DNA of 64,000 nucleotides from positions 1-64,000 of the forward strand of contig NZ_JADEXR010000013.1 of NCBI RefSeq assembly GCF_015206995.1, given 5' to 3'. The notes under the pieces are model-generated. The model saw nothing but the letters and a program-made list of their open reading frames with translations, made no database searches and was not told where the DNA came from. Below are positions 1 to 7,663 of the stretch, piece by piece (position 1 is the stretch's first letter; each line of letters starts with the position of its first letter). The position numbers and the translations under genes were made by a program. The stretch is from an aff. Roholtiella sp. LEGE 12411. GTDB taxonomy: Bacteria; Cyanobacteriota; Cyanobacteriia; Cyanobacteriales; Nostocaceae.

Positions 1-4
1 TACA

Positions 5-155
5 TAATTCGTAATTCGTAATTCGTAATTCGTAATTATGAATTACTGGTTATGAAAACATTTGGTTTCGCGTTACTGTGCAGTCTTCAGGGTTGCTGTT
101 AAGTTCGTCATTTCTAATTCTTCAATTGCGAATTACGAATTACGAATTAGCAATT
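5..155. repeat. AATTCGT heptanucleotide repeats in inverted orientation
   Basis: Positions 5-40 hold about four to five tandem copies of AATTCGT, and 120-155 hold the complementary unit (AATTACG), so the two tracts could pair as a long hairpin. Such short tandem repeats are common between genes in Nostoc-type genomes. No gene is visible between them. Confidence 0.8.
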
Positions 156-600
156 ACACTCTTTCCTGGTGTCTATTGCGCGGTGGAACCACGCTGAACC
201 CTTCCCGAACTCAGTGGTGAAACGCTGCTGCGGCAACGATAGTTTAGGGGTAGCCCTACGCAAAAATAGCTCGATGCCAGGTTTTTAATACACGACACAA
301 AGCCTCCCAAGTCATGACGGGGGGCTTTTGTTTTGGCGTTGCTCAATCCAAATATGAATCCTGCGTAGGCGTGTAGGCGTAGCCCTTTTAGGTTTGTTAA
401 ATTAATCACAACTTGCAAGCTAGTCAAGCTAGTCAATGGTCTGCCTCGCCAGTTTTGGTTCAGAAGGCAGAAGGGAACCCAGGTTTTTTTTTCCAACCTC
501 ACCAAATCGCGTTGCTCCTCACCCACACAAGACTATACCAAGCTATCCACGAACTACGTCACGGGTCAGTTAGTCCTAGCACTCATGTACAACGAATGCA
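156..600. other. Gap with no recognisable gene
   Basis: Short open frames occur on both strands, but none resembles a known protein or has a plausible ribosome binding site. There is a short direct repeat (AAGCTAGTC, twice, about 417-433) and a GC-rich patch containing GCGTAGGCGTGTAGGCG, a type of dispersed intergenic sequence seen in Nostoc. I see nothing functional here. Confidence 0.5.
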
Positions 601-624
601 AGGATAACTGCTGGGCGATATTCT

Positions 625-750
625 GATCCTGGTATGGACTACTATGAGCAAAAATACCAGGAACTAGTTCTCAAAAACCTTCGGAAAAAAGCTCAGGCTC
701 TTGGTTTGCAACTTATCCCTATTTCTCACTCCACGGAATGTGTTTCTTGA
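625..750 (+). pseudogene. Possible transposase C-terminal remnant
   Basis: An open frame reads D-P-G-M-D-Y-Y-E-Q-K-Y-Q-E-L-V-L-K-N-L, continues with a basic Ala/Leu-rich stretch and ends at TGA (748-750). The pattern YYEQKYQE..LKNL..KA..LG..L.P resembles the C-terminal tail of cyanobacterial insertion-sequence transposases. There is no open frame upstream that could supply the catalytic domain, so it would be a dead fragment. The family cannot be named from so little sequence. Confidence 0.35.
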
Positions 751-764
751 AAGAGGGATATCTT

Positions 765-1427
765 TCACAACAATCCACGATAACGAATAAAAACCAAAAT
801 CACTGCCCATGACCCCAACGCAACTTTCACTGCAACCAGGATATTCAGCAAGGGGACAACACCCCCACTGAAAAGTGCGCCCATCTCTCCGTGCGGTAAC
901 TCAATTCCAGCCAGAGTTATAGCCGCGAGTACAATGAAAACCAGAACCGAAACTTTTTCCCATATAGCGGCGTGGTAGCGCTGGTAAATTTCTTGCATCC
1001 ACTCTGGTGAAGAGGTAATAGCAATCAACCCGATCGCTGTTCCACCCGCCACCCCGGACGCAAAACCACCGCCAGGACTAAGATGTCCCCGAATAGCTAG
1101 TTCGATACTTACCATCGCAGCAATAGTTGCTCCCAGACGCGCCAGGACAATGGATGGTTCATCGGTGAAACGATAGATGGCGCAGGACGGCTTTTCATTC
1201 GCCAGCATAAAATTCGCTCCCATGATCGCGATCGTAAATACCACCACCTCGAAGATAGTGTCGTATAACCGATTCCTGAGAATGATCACTGTAACTGCAT
1301 TGGGTATGCCTCCATCTTTGACAATCGATTCAACGATGGAGAAATCCGGTACGACTGGCGCTGAATTCGGCAAGATGAGCATTTTTACATACAGCGCTAT
1401 CCCTGCTGCAATGTAGATCCATTTCAT
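765..1427 (-). CDS. mrpB: Mrp Na+/H+ antiporter subunit B (MnhB-type)
   Basis: This is an integral membrane subunit of the multi-subunit Mrp cation/proton antiporter in the cytoplasmic membrane. The 220-residue protein has about six hydrophobic segments. The MnhB signature GHLSPGGGFASGVAGG lies near residues 113-128, just after a membrane helix, as in the family. The N-terminal 80 residues form an extension not found in short MnhB proteins. It is the last gene of the mrp operon and follows the mrpA-like gene directly (stop at 1428, start at 1427). Known role of the family: sodium and alkaline-pH tolerance; in cyanobacteria also linked to inorganic carbon physiology. Confidence 0.88.
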   Translation of the reverse strand: MKWIYIAAGIALYVKMLILPNSAPVVPDFSIVESIVKDGGIPNAVTVIILRNRLYDTIFEVVVFTIAIMGANFMLANEKPSCAIYRFTDEPSIVLARLGATIAAMVSIELAIRGHLSPGGGFASGVAGGTAIGLIAITSSPEWMQEIYQRYHAAIWEKVSVLVFIVLAAITLAGIELPHGEMGALFSGGVVPLLNILVAVKVALGSWAVILVFIRYRGLL

Positions 1428-2000
1428 TTATTTATGCTCCTCCCTTGAATCTGGTGTACTTACATAACTCAGGATTGTCGCTGGTGATGCAAGTTCGGTT
1501 TGCATAATTTCATAGATACGTTTTACCCTGATGGCGGTGTGATAAAACTGTTTTTCGTCCTCACTTGTTACCTGTTCTCGTCTGACACAGGTTGCATGGA
1601 CTTCTTTATCCATCAGCGCTCGTTGCAAAGCTTGGGTATTTGGGTAGGGAACAAGTTCCAAACGCATCTGGCGTTTGCCAAAAATTTTGCGTAAGTCATC
1701 CATCAATTGCCCAAAATGGTGTTCGTCATCTGTCTCGATCGCCTCGTTTTCAACCAAGCCAAGACGCATCACCAGGGATGAACGCACGGCGATCGCGTAA
1801 AGGGTAATTGCCAGCATAGTACCCACCAATGCTTCAGTTAAAGCAACATCTGGCGCTCCCAAAACTGCATATACCATTGCCGCCACCGCTCCCAAGATGC
1901 CCCGAATTACCAGTGCATGGTATGGATTAACCTGAGATACCACCATAGACGCAGCCAACGGTAACAGGGCGATGATCACATAGAGATAGCTATCATTCAT
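1428..2000 (-). CDS. mrpA: Mrp antiporter subunit A, C-terminal-type (DUF4040)
   Basis: The product is about 190 residues with three to four membrane helices in the first 90 (LYVIIALLPLAASMVVSQ onward) and a soluble C-terminal half. It matches the DUF4040/MnhB-like C-terminal part of MrpA; the large NuoL-like N-terminal part of bacterial MrpA is absent. I chose the ATG at 2000 because it overlaps the mrpG stop by 8 bases (ATGAATGA), which suggests translational coupling. An upstream in-frame start at 2078 would run deep into mrpG and adds non-homologous residues. The soluble tail is cyanobacterium-like and of unknown function. Confidence 0.82.
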   Translation of the reverse strand: MNDSYLYVIIALLPLAASMVVSQVNPYHALVIRGILGAVAAMVYAVLGAPDVALTEALVGTMLAITLYAIAVRSSLVMRLGLVENEAIETDDEHHFGQLMDDLRKIFGKRQMRLELVPYPNTQALQRALMDKEVHATCVRREQVTSEDEKQFYHTAIRVKRIYEIMQTELASPATILSYVSTPDSREEHK

Positions 2001-2271
2001 GGCTACCCTCGTTAGTAGAACAGTAAGCCAACACATACCCCAGTACTGTATTCCAGATGGCCAAGGAGATGAGAGCAAGGATGAGTAGCGGCCATCTGCT
2101 GGGTATTTTTAAGAGTAGCCCGATGATGATACTCATTGATCCAAGGGTATCTGCAACCGAAAGACTATGGAGTTTGAACAATAGCGATCGCTTGCCCAAC
2201 AGGGGAAAGGTTCCCCAAAACCAGAAGAAAAGTCCTAAACCTATGCAGGTATAACTGAAAAAGTCAATCAT
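1993..2271 (-). CDS. mrpG: Mrp antiporter subunit G
   Basis: A 92-residue protein with three membrane helices. The MnhG/PhaG hallmark, LHSLSVADTLGSMSIIIGLLL, sits near residues 33-53 and corresponds to the family pattern LHAxxKAxTLG. It is a small membrane subunit of the Mrp antiporter. Its start overlaps the mrpF stop by 4 bases and its stop overlaps the mrpA-like start by 8 bases, so the three genes are translationally coupled. Confidence 0.87.
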   Translation of the reverse strand: MIDFFSYTCIGLGLFFWFWGTFPLLGKRSLLFKLHSLSVADTLGSMSIIIGLLLKIPSRWPLLILALISLAIWNTVLGYVLAYCSTNEGSHE

Positions 2272-2525
2272 ACTTCATTCATTCGTTTGAGTACATGAGC
2301 CAGCAACATTAATCCAGCATTTCCCACACTGAGGATGATCACCCCGACAACCCCAATCATCCAATCATCGCGCAAGAGGGATACGACCAGAATCATGATT
2401 GAAGTTTTGGTGGCAGCACTGGCAAATGCGAGCATTTTTTGCCAAATATCATCATCTTGCCATGCCTCATACATGGGGATGAGCAGTGCCAAAATCATGG
2501 CAATCAATACCACATTCAGATTCAT
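2268..2525 (-). CDS. mrpF: Mrp antiporter subunit F
   Basis: An 85-residue, three-helix membrane protein of the MnhF/PhaF type, recognised mainly by size, hydrophobicity pattern and position between mrpE and mrpG. The ATG at 2525 is preferred over an in-frame start at 2549: it overlaps the mrpE stop as ATGA, the standard coupling arrangement, and gives MNLNVVLIAMILALLIPMYE as a typical first helix. Small Mrp subunits are all needed for assembly of the antiporter in characterised systems. Confidence 0.83.
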   Translation of the reverse strand: MNLNVVLIAMILALLIPMYEAWQDDDIWQKMLAFASAATKTSIMILVVSLLRDDWMIGVVGVIILSVGNAGLMLLAHVLKRMNEV

Positions 2526-2911
2526 TGTTTTCTCCTGCGTCGCACCCAATGTACCTCGTACCAGCCTTCTTCGTGGTATTTCAAAACAACAGTCTTTGGT
2601 GTAAAGGTAATTAAGAATATATCCAGAAATATCAGCCCTGGTGTGCGTCCTGGTTTAACTCGTTCCATTGTTATATCTTCGTGGTGATGCGGGCGGAGGA
2701 TGATTTGAAATGCCTCAATATACGCCTGCGGAATTGCCACCATGATTTCACCCAGCACACGCACCCAATCTTTTAATGATTCCCTAGCTGTTTTACCACC
2801 GGGCAATAGAAGTGCGATGCTGATGCCAATGATGATATTTGCCACACTCAAATCGGCAGTGAGCAAAAACCAGATAGTTAGTCGCAATATTAGATTTAAA
2901 TACCCAACCAT
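2522..2911 (-). CDS. mrpE: Mrp antiporter subunit E
   Basis: A 129-residue MnhE-type protein: two N-terminal membrane helices (residues 3-20 and 22-38), then a cytosolic domain. The features IPQAYIEAFQIILRP, RVKPGRTPG and the TPKTVV patch are typical of MnhE/PhaE. Its start overlaps the 3' end of mrpD by 16 bases. It ends in a basic tail (VRRRRKQ). Confidence 0.88.
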   Translation of the reverse strand: MVGYLNLILRLTIWFLLTADLSVANIIIGISIALLLPGGKTARESLKDWVRVLGEIMVAIPQAYIEAFQIILRPHHHEDITMERVKPGRTPGLIFLDIFLITFTPKTVVLKYHEEGWYEVHWVRRRRKQ

Positions 2912-4335
2912 GCAAATCCCTTCCAGAACAACAGGATTAAAATCAGACTCATGACACCGATCAAATGGTCAAATTGTTCAAGGACACGCGGTAACTTGAT
3001 TATTGAATGTTTAAAAATTAGTAAGTACGCCAACCATCCAACGCCGATAGTTGCGAGGGGTTTGATGATATTCGCAACGGTGTACGCCTCGTAATACACA
3101 ACATTAGCTAGAATTAGCCCACCGAGCAATAAAATCATAGCTGCCCAGAAACCAGGCTTTAAATCCGCTTTTCCCCCACGCGGCAGAAATATGAATTTGG
3201 CAAAGGATATTGCTGTTCCGAGGGCTGCAATATTCATGGCGATCGCTTGCCAAGGTAGCAAATTCTTCGTTGTCAATACCTTCGCCCCAAAGCCGGACAA
3301 CAAAGGAAAGCCAGATATTGAGAAGCTAGCGATCACCAAGGCAATCCAAACCGGGGTAGCGATCGCTTGATGTTGCAGTTCCTTGAAATTTCGACTCGGT
3401 AAAGCCCCCGCAATCAGAAAAAGCGCTGATTTGACCAGTCCGTGCGTCAGCGCATAAAAACCACCCACGGACGGTGCAGCAAGGATAAAGCCTAACTGCG
3501 AAACCGTGTGAAACGCCAGCATCCGCTTGGTATCTTTTTCAAAGACTGCATAGAATACTCCCAGAAGCGCAGTGGCAACTCCGAAGATTCTCACGATCGG
3601 GTCAATCTCTTCCACCATCAGCGCACACCGCACTAATGGATAGACACCAGCTTTTACCACAACTCCCGACAGCATCGCCGACACTGGCGTTTCCGATTCG
3701 GAGTGGGTCAAGGGCAACCATAATCCTGATACAAAAATTCCTCCTTTTGTCAAGAGTCCCAAAAAAATCAGAGCAAGGGCCTCTGGAGGTGCTACGCGCA
3801 AACCTGCAAAACTAAATGAATGATGTGCCTGATAGACCAGCACCGCGCCAACCAGATAAAAAAGCATTGCCACGTTGCTGATAAATAGATAGCGTAAGGC
3901 AACCCAAATCGATCGGTCAGTCCGGGGATAAGCAATCAATAGAAATGCGGCAATACCACTTACCTCTAACGCCACGTATAAACTGATCAAATCCGCACAG
4001 GCAAACGCGGCATTTACACTGCCGTGCAAGATGATGAGTTGTGCGTAAAAAAAAGCTGTCTTATCGCTCTGCCAACAGTAGAGGATGACTGCTGCCGTCA
4101 CCAGCGCATTAGTTAATATGAAGTAGCCGCTTAATTGATCAACTGTTAAGATAACGCCAAAATTATCTAGTAACTGTAGTGTCAGTGGCGACTGAGTGGC
4201 AAATAGCTGCAATGCATATCCTGCGGAAGCCAAAGCCACACACAGTGCGAGATATTTGTCAAGTTTTGGGAGAAGATAAATGACAAACCCAAAAAACAAC
4301 GGTAGTGCAATCCAGGCGATCGTAATGTTACTCAT
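2896..4335 (-). CDS. mrpD: Mrp antiporter subunit D (NuoN/NuoM-like)
   Basis: A 479-residue polytopic protein of the proton-conducting antiporter family shared with complex I subunits NuoL/M/N. About 13-14 helices are visible. Conserved ion-path features are a helix Glu in YVALEVSGIAAFLL (near residue 120) and the segment GLLTKGGIFVSGLWLPL followed by THSESETPVSAMLSG and VVVKAGVYPLVR (residues about 190-238), with the two helix lysines. It is the only large NuoL/M/N-like subunit in this operon. The start overlaps the mrpC stop by 4 bases. Confidence 0.88.
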   Translation of the reverse strand: MSNITIAWIALPLFFGFVIYLLPKLDKYLALCVALASAGYALQLFATQSPLTLQLLDNFGVILTVDQLSGYFILTNALVTAAVILYCWQSDKTAFFYAQLIILHGSVNAAFACADLISLYVALEVSGIAAFLLIAYPRTDRSIWVALRYLFISNVAMLFYLVGAVLVYQAHHSFSFAGLRVAPPEALALIFLGLLTKGGIFVSGLWLPLTHSESETPVSAMLSGVVVKAGVYPLVRCALMVEEIDPIVRIFGVATALLGVFYAVFEKDTKRMLAFHTVSQLGFILAAPSVGGFYALTHGLVKSALFLIAGALPSRNFKELQHQAIATPVWIALVIASFSISGFPLLSGFGAKVLTTKNLLPWQAIAMNIAALGTAISFAKFIFLPRGGKADLKPGFWAAMILLLGGLILANVVYYEAYTVANIIKPLATIGVGWLAYLLIFKHSIIKLPRVLEQFDHLIGVMSLILILLFWKGFAWLGI

Positions 4336-4667
4336 GGCGTATTGTTCTTCTCGATTTCGTTGCTTTCCAAGGTCGGATTATCCCGTGATAGCTTCATAAC
4401 ACCGACCAGCATTAACGCCTGAATCGAAAATCCGATCACAATCGCCGTCAATATTACCGCCTGGGGAACCGGATCGGCGTATCTGACATTTTTGGCGTTG
4501 GAAATAATTGGTGTGAACAAGCCATCTCGTGATGCAATCAGCACGTAATAGGCGATAACCCCGGTACTCATGACATCCATAGAGATGATCTTCATCACGA
4601 GGTTCTTTTTAAGGATGATGCCGAAAAATCCGCAAAATATTGTTGCGAATATGCATGCTTCTAACAC
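4332..4667 (-). CDS. mrpC: Mrp antiporter subunit C (NuoK-like)
   Basis: MrpC is a three-helix subunit homologous to NuoK. The segments CIFATIFCGFFGIILKK and ADPVPQAVILTAIVIGFSIQAL are diagnostic. I place the start at the GTG at 4667 (V-L-E-A-C-I-F), giving 111 residues, close to the family length. The open frame extends to an ATG at 4733, but that extension contains a good -10 hexamer (TATACT on the minus strand, 4704-4709), is not hydrophobic and matches nothing in the family. First gene of the mrpCDEFGAB operon. Confidence 0.82.
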   Translation of the reverse strand: MLEACIFATIFCGFFGIILKKNLVMKIISMDVMSTGVIAYYVLIASRDGLFTPIISNAKNVRYADPVPQAVILTAIVIGFSIQALMLVGVMKLSRDNPTLESNEIEKNNTP

Positions 4668-4703
4668 GGAAATTGCCTGTTGGGTAGTTGGATAAAAGTA
4701 GTT

Positions 4704-4709
4704 AGTATA
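4704..4709 (-). promoter_or_regulatory. Candidate -10 box of the mrp operon
   Basis: TATACT on the minus strand, 36 bases upstream of the preferred mrpC GTG start. No convincing -35 hexamer lies 16-18 bases further upstream. If real, it places the transcript start inside the longer alternative mrpC frame and argues for the shorter protein. Confidence 0.35.
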
Positions 4710-4760
4710 GCACGGCGGAAATAAACCACCCATTTGAAATGTCTAAAACCCTTGCAAAAA

Positions 4761-4819
4761 CGTAATTCGTAATTACGTTTGCGTAGCGAGGGGTAGCCCA
4801 TTACGAATTACGAATTACG
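4761..4819. repeat. Small element with inverted AATTCGT-type ends
   Basis: CGTAATTCGTAAT at the left is the exact reverse complement of ATTACGAATTACG at the right (about 4800-4812), followed by further AATTACG units. The core between them, about 26 bases, contains GCGTAGCGAGGGGTAGCCC, a kind of dispersed sequence also seen at the start of the window. It could fold as a cruciform or hairpin just upstream of the mrp promoter. It could not encode anything itself. Confidence 0.65.
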
Positions 4820-5324
4820 CGCACAAGTTTTATTTGTCGCTAACTTTGATACAGCCAACAATAGCTTACAACCTTATACGTCAATGTTGTTCATTCATAG
4901 ACCTTAACTTTTAATAAAAATTAAATCGCTTTCATAGATAAAAGGCTATGGTTGTTAAATAACTTTGCTCAATAAATTCTCGAAAACTTCTTATAGCGGT
5001 TCCCGACCTGATGAGGTACGTTTTAGTTTGTTTCCAACTGGTGGCAAAGTCTAGGAGAAAGCCGACATTTCCCAAAATTCTATATTGGCATTTAATTACG
5101 TGTACCTACTTAGTGTTAAATTCACTTAAACATTTATGCACAAATGTAATAATAAGTACAGAAATTTACGTAAATTATCGGAATAATTACCAAAAAATCA
5201 CAGTTTCCGAAAAATATTATGTCTGGACTGGAATTAAAATTTAAGGGGTTAGAGTAGATCAAGTTTTAATAGCTTGCTGCTTTAACATTTTCAGGTGGAT
5301 GGTTGAGGAGTAACTAAAATCAAT
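4820..5324. other. AT-rich gap between mrp operon and SRPBCC gene
   Basis: Apart from the inverted-repeat element at 4761-4819 this stretch is AT-rich. A plus-strand open frame at 5011-5244 (77 codons) has low-complexity, unlike-coding composition and no family resemblance, so I leave it out. The 3' part presumably carries the promoter of the gene starting at 5325. No motif is certain. Confidence 0.5.
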
Positions 5325-5882
5325 ATGTCTGCGTCTTATATCTCAGAATCAGTCATTATAGGTTCGGATATGGCTTGGAGTCATGACAAGCAAAAGTTGC
5401 TGGTGCAGGGTGAAATTTTGGTACAGACGCGATCGCACAAGACATGGGGTGGTGCGGTGACAGCCTGGATGTATTTGCCGATGGTGCGATCGCAAGTATG
5501 GCAACAATTAACTGATTACCCCCGTTGGGTACAATATTTTCCCGATATTACCAAAAGTGAAGTAATGTCCAGAGGGGAAGTCAAGTATCTGTACCAAGCA
5601 GCACAAAAAGCTTTTTTCTTTTTCACAGCTCAAGTCGAAATTTACCTTAACGTGGTAGAAGTGCTTGGTCAGCGAATTCAATTTCGCATGGAAAAAGGAA
5701 CTTTTGAGGATTTTACCGCTAATTTAGAGCTAAAAGATTGCGGTAACGGCACACTACTTGCTTATACTGTGCAAGCTACGCCTTTAATTCCAATACCCTC
5801 AGTTTTCATTCAACAAGCAATGAACTTCGAGTTACCTACGAATATGCGTAAAATGCGACAAGTGCTTTGTAAAAGTCAATAA
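5325..5882 (+). CDS. SRPBCC (START/polyketide cyclase-like) family protein
   Basis: A 185-residue soluble protein with the SRPBCC pattern: an N-terminal strand region, then YLPMVRSQVWQQLTDYPRWVQYFPDI (split here as YLPMVRSQVWQQLTDYPRW and VQYFPDI, residues about 50-76), typical of cyclase/dehydrase folds in which a tyrosine-proline-tryptophan loop caps the ligand cavity, and a C-terminal helix (PSVFIQQAMNFELPTNMRKM). The family binds hydrophobic ligands; the ligand here is unknown. It lies 5 bases upstream of the DUF924 gene and is likely co-transcribed with it. Confidence 0.75.
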   Translation: MSASYISESVIIGSDMAWSHDKQKLLVQGEILVQTRSHKTWGGAVTAWMYLPMVRSQVWQQLTDYPRWVQYFPDITKSEVMSRGEVKYLYQAAQKAFFFFTAQVEIYLNVVEVLGQRIQFRMEKGTFEDFTANLELKDCGNGTLLAYTVQATPLIPIPSVFIQQAMNFELPTNMRKMRQVLCKSQ

Positions 5883-5887
5883 CAGCA

Positions 5888-6463
5888 ATGTCACAGGCAA
5901 AAGCTATTTTGGAATTTTGGTTTGGTCAGCCTGATGAACTGGGTTACGGTAAACCTCAACAATTTTGGTTTAGCAAAAAACCCGATTGTGATCAGGAACT
6001 GCGAACCCGGTTTCTCAAAGATTACCAAAAAGCAGCAGCAGGATATTTAGATGAGTGGATAGATTTACCAGAAACTTGTTTAGCACTGATTCTGCTGTTA
6101 GATCAATTCCCCCGAAATATGTTTCGTGATACTCCTGAAGCCTTTGCAACCGACTGGGAAGCACTCTCAGCCGCGCAACAAGCTGTTAAACAAGGCTACG
6201 ATCGCGAATTATTGCCTGTGCAACGTTGGTTTATCTATTTGCCCTTTGAACACAGCGAAAACCCTGATCATCAGCGTCAGTGTGTGAAACTCTTTCAAAA
6301 ACTCAGTGATGATACTAACAGTGCTAGTGCAATTGAGTACGCATTTCGTCACAGGGAAATAATTGAACGTTTTGGGCGCTTTCCTCATCGCAATAGTATT
6401 TTGGGACGCCTCTCAACTCCAGAGGAAGAAGAGTTTTTGCAGCAGCCAGGTTCGATATTTTAG
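5888..6463 (+). CDS. DUF924 family protein
   Basis: A 191-residue protein that matches DUF924 throughout: ILEFWFGQP and QQFWFSKKPDCDQELRTRF at the N-terminus, LALILLLDQFPRNMFRDTPE near residues 64-83, WFIYLPFEHSEN near residue 115, and FGRFPHRNSILGR near residue 163. The fold is all-helical and TPR-like; the biochemical role is not established. It follows the SRPBCC gene by 5 bases and ends before a strong hairpin at 6478-6512. Confidence 0.88.
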   Translation: MSQAKAILEFWFGQPDELGYGKPQQFWFSKKPDCDQELRTRFLKDYQKAAAGYLDEWIDLPETCLALILLLDQFPRNMFRDTPEAFATDWEALSAAQQAVKQGYDRELLPVQRWFIYLPFEHSENPDHQRQCVKLFQKLSDDTNSASAIEYAFRHREIIERFGRFPHRNSILGRLSTPEEEEFLQQPGSIF

Positions 6464-6477
6464 GGAAATTTATTGCG

Positions 6478-6512
6478 AAAAGACGCTTTTGCTATTGAGA
6501 AAAGCGTCTTTT
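6478..6512. terminator. Bidirectional intrinsic terminator after the DUF924 gene
   Basis: AAAAGACGCTTTT pairs perfectly with AAAAGCGTCTTTT around a 9-base loop. The A tract on one side and T tract on the other let it work in both directions, so it can stop the DUF924 operon from the left and anything leaking from the clpB side on the right. Confidence 0.8.
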
Positions 6513-6565
6513 CAACCTATATTTATTAGCGCTCTTTTTTGCACCTCTGCGCCAGACAAACTTGT

Positions 6566-6612
6566 TTAGCTATTAAACAACTCAACAGGTAAACGACTAA
6601 AATAAAGGCGCT
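6566..6612 (-). pseudogene. Duplicated 3' end of clpB
   Basis: On the minus strand this reads [14 protein letters not shown]-stop, almost identical to the true ClpB C-terminus at 7664-7710 ([14 protein letters not shown]-stop). The DNA match is about 45 bases with only a few differences, in direct orientation, and it ends abruptly at about 6613. It may be the remnant of an old clpB 3' end displaced by insertion of the two-gene cassette at 6694-7436, or of a lost paralogue. Confidence 0.75.
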
Positions 6613-6693
6613 TCTCTGAACTCGATAAACCATATTAATGCGTTATGGTACAGCGACTTCTTGTTAGGGCGTAACGATTGATAGGATTGAGGA

Positions 6694-7029
6694 TTACTCG
6701 TAGCGTACCTTCTTAGATTTAATCACCTCAATTACATCATCGTGCTTTTGCCCCTCAATAATATCCTTGAGATGAATCTGCCCATTAATGTATTGAACGT
6801 GGATGCGCCAGCCTGAGACTTTATCAATATCAGCACGGTAAATTGCCTGCTTCACACCCTTTACTTTATGCAGTCTCGTTTTTGGAAATTTTCTTGTTCT
6901 ATGACATTCGTTATCTTCTAACTCTGCTAAGGCTTCAAGAAAAGCAATCTTTAGCTCATCATCTGGCAAAATTTTCATGGCTTGGTAAATAATGCCATAT
7001 TCATCGCAGAGACTAAGGGTTTGTGCCAT
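6694..7029 (-). CDS. RelE/ParE-like small protein (putative toxin-module member)
   Basis: An uncharacterised protein of 111 residues. The central block, H-K-V-K-G-V-K-Q-A-I-Y-R-A-D-I-D-K-V-S-G-W-R-I-H-V-Q-Y, followed by GQIHLKDIIEGQKHDDVIE, has the strand order and basic patches of RelE/ParE-fold proteins. I place the start at the ATG at 7029; an in-frame TTG at 7035 is possible. It lies 8 bases after the neighbouring gene's stop and is transcribed with it. The pair recurs in cyanobacteria as far as I recall, but function is unproven and could also be non-toxic. Confidence 0.55.
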   Translation of the reverse strand: MAQTLSLCDEYGIIYQAMKILPDDELKIAFLEALAELEDNECHRTRKFPKTRLHKVKGVKQAIYRADIDKVSGWRIHVQYINGQIHLKDIIEGQKHDDVIEVIKSKKVRYE

Positions 7030-7037
7030 AAACAAAC

Positions 7038-7436
7038 TTAGAGGATCTGAGCAGTTTCTCGATTGCCATGAAGCAGCTCTTGATACAAAGAATCTGCTAC
7101 ATCTTTATATACTTTATCGATGTCATCGTGTTTGACTGCTCGAAAAAGAGTCAAAATAACTTGCCCAAAAATTGGATCTTCGTCAACTGCAAAAATCACG
7201 CTTAATTTTTGAGAAACCTGTAGTATGTAAAGTGAAGATTCGTAACCATTAAGATCTGAAGCTAAGGGGAGACGGCGCAGCTTAAGATAAACATCAGCTT
7301 TTTGAGTTGGGAAAAGGCTGGCGCAATCGTTAATTTTTTGAATAACTGTTACTTTCTCATCTTCACTCAGCCTAACAATATCCTTCTCAAAGCCTCTTGT
7401 TGACTCAATTAAAACATCCACGTTACGAACCGCCAA
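7038..7436 (-). CDS. RelE-like small protein, partner of the downstream gene
   Basis: A 132-residue protein. The core LKLRRLPLASDLNGYESSLY, then ILQVSQKLSVIFAVDEDPIF and LTLFRAVKHDDIDKVYK, resembles a RelE/HigB-type beta sheet (growth-arrest RNase fold), ending in a helix. No DNA-binding antitoxin domain (HTH, AbrB or RHH) is visible in it or its partner, which is unusual for a type II module. It starts 227 bases downstream of the clpB stop. Which of the two is active, if either, cannot be told from sequence. Confidence 0.55.
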   Translation of the reverse strand: MAVRNVDVLIESTRGFEKDIVRLSEDEKVTVIQKINDCASLFPTQKADVYLKLRRLPLASDLNGYESSLYILQVSQKLSVIFAVDEDPIFGQVILTLFRAVKHDDIDKVYKDVADSLYQELLHGNRETAQIL

Positions 7437-7605
7437 TCTGAATTTAACTACTTGTCCTCAACTTTTAGCATAACAACATTTTGTCTGCCGGATAAACTCG
7501 TAAGAACTTAACATCGAACTTGGACAGATAGTTTAGAATACCCTCCCTACAAAGGGATAAAGCAGCTTATCCGATAGATAGAATGTTGGCTTTGCGGTAA
7601 GTTAC

Positions 7606-7647
7606 ACAAAAAACGCAAAGACGTTCTCAACGCCTCTGCGTTTTTTT
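7606..7647 (-). terminator. Intrinsic terminator of clpB
   Basis: On the minus strand ACGCAGAGGCG pairs over 11 positions (two G-U) with CGTCTTTGCGT across a 7-base loop, followed by TTTTTT. It sits 17 bases after the clpB stop codon. The A-rich left flank would let it act on the other strand too. Confidence 0.82.
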
Positions 7648-7663
7648 GTGAGATTATCTGGAA

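Noticed and set aside
173-526. Minus-strand open frame of 117 codons near the window start
   Set aside because: No domain, unusual composition, and it runs through dispersed repeat sequence.
5011-5244. Plus-strand open frame of 77 codons
   Set aside because: AT-rich, low-complexity product with no recognised domain and no ribosome binding site.
7038-7436. Calling this gene a HigA/HTH antitoxin
   Set aside because: No helix-turn-helix can be seen; the sequence looks like a RelE-type beta fold instead.
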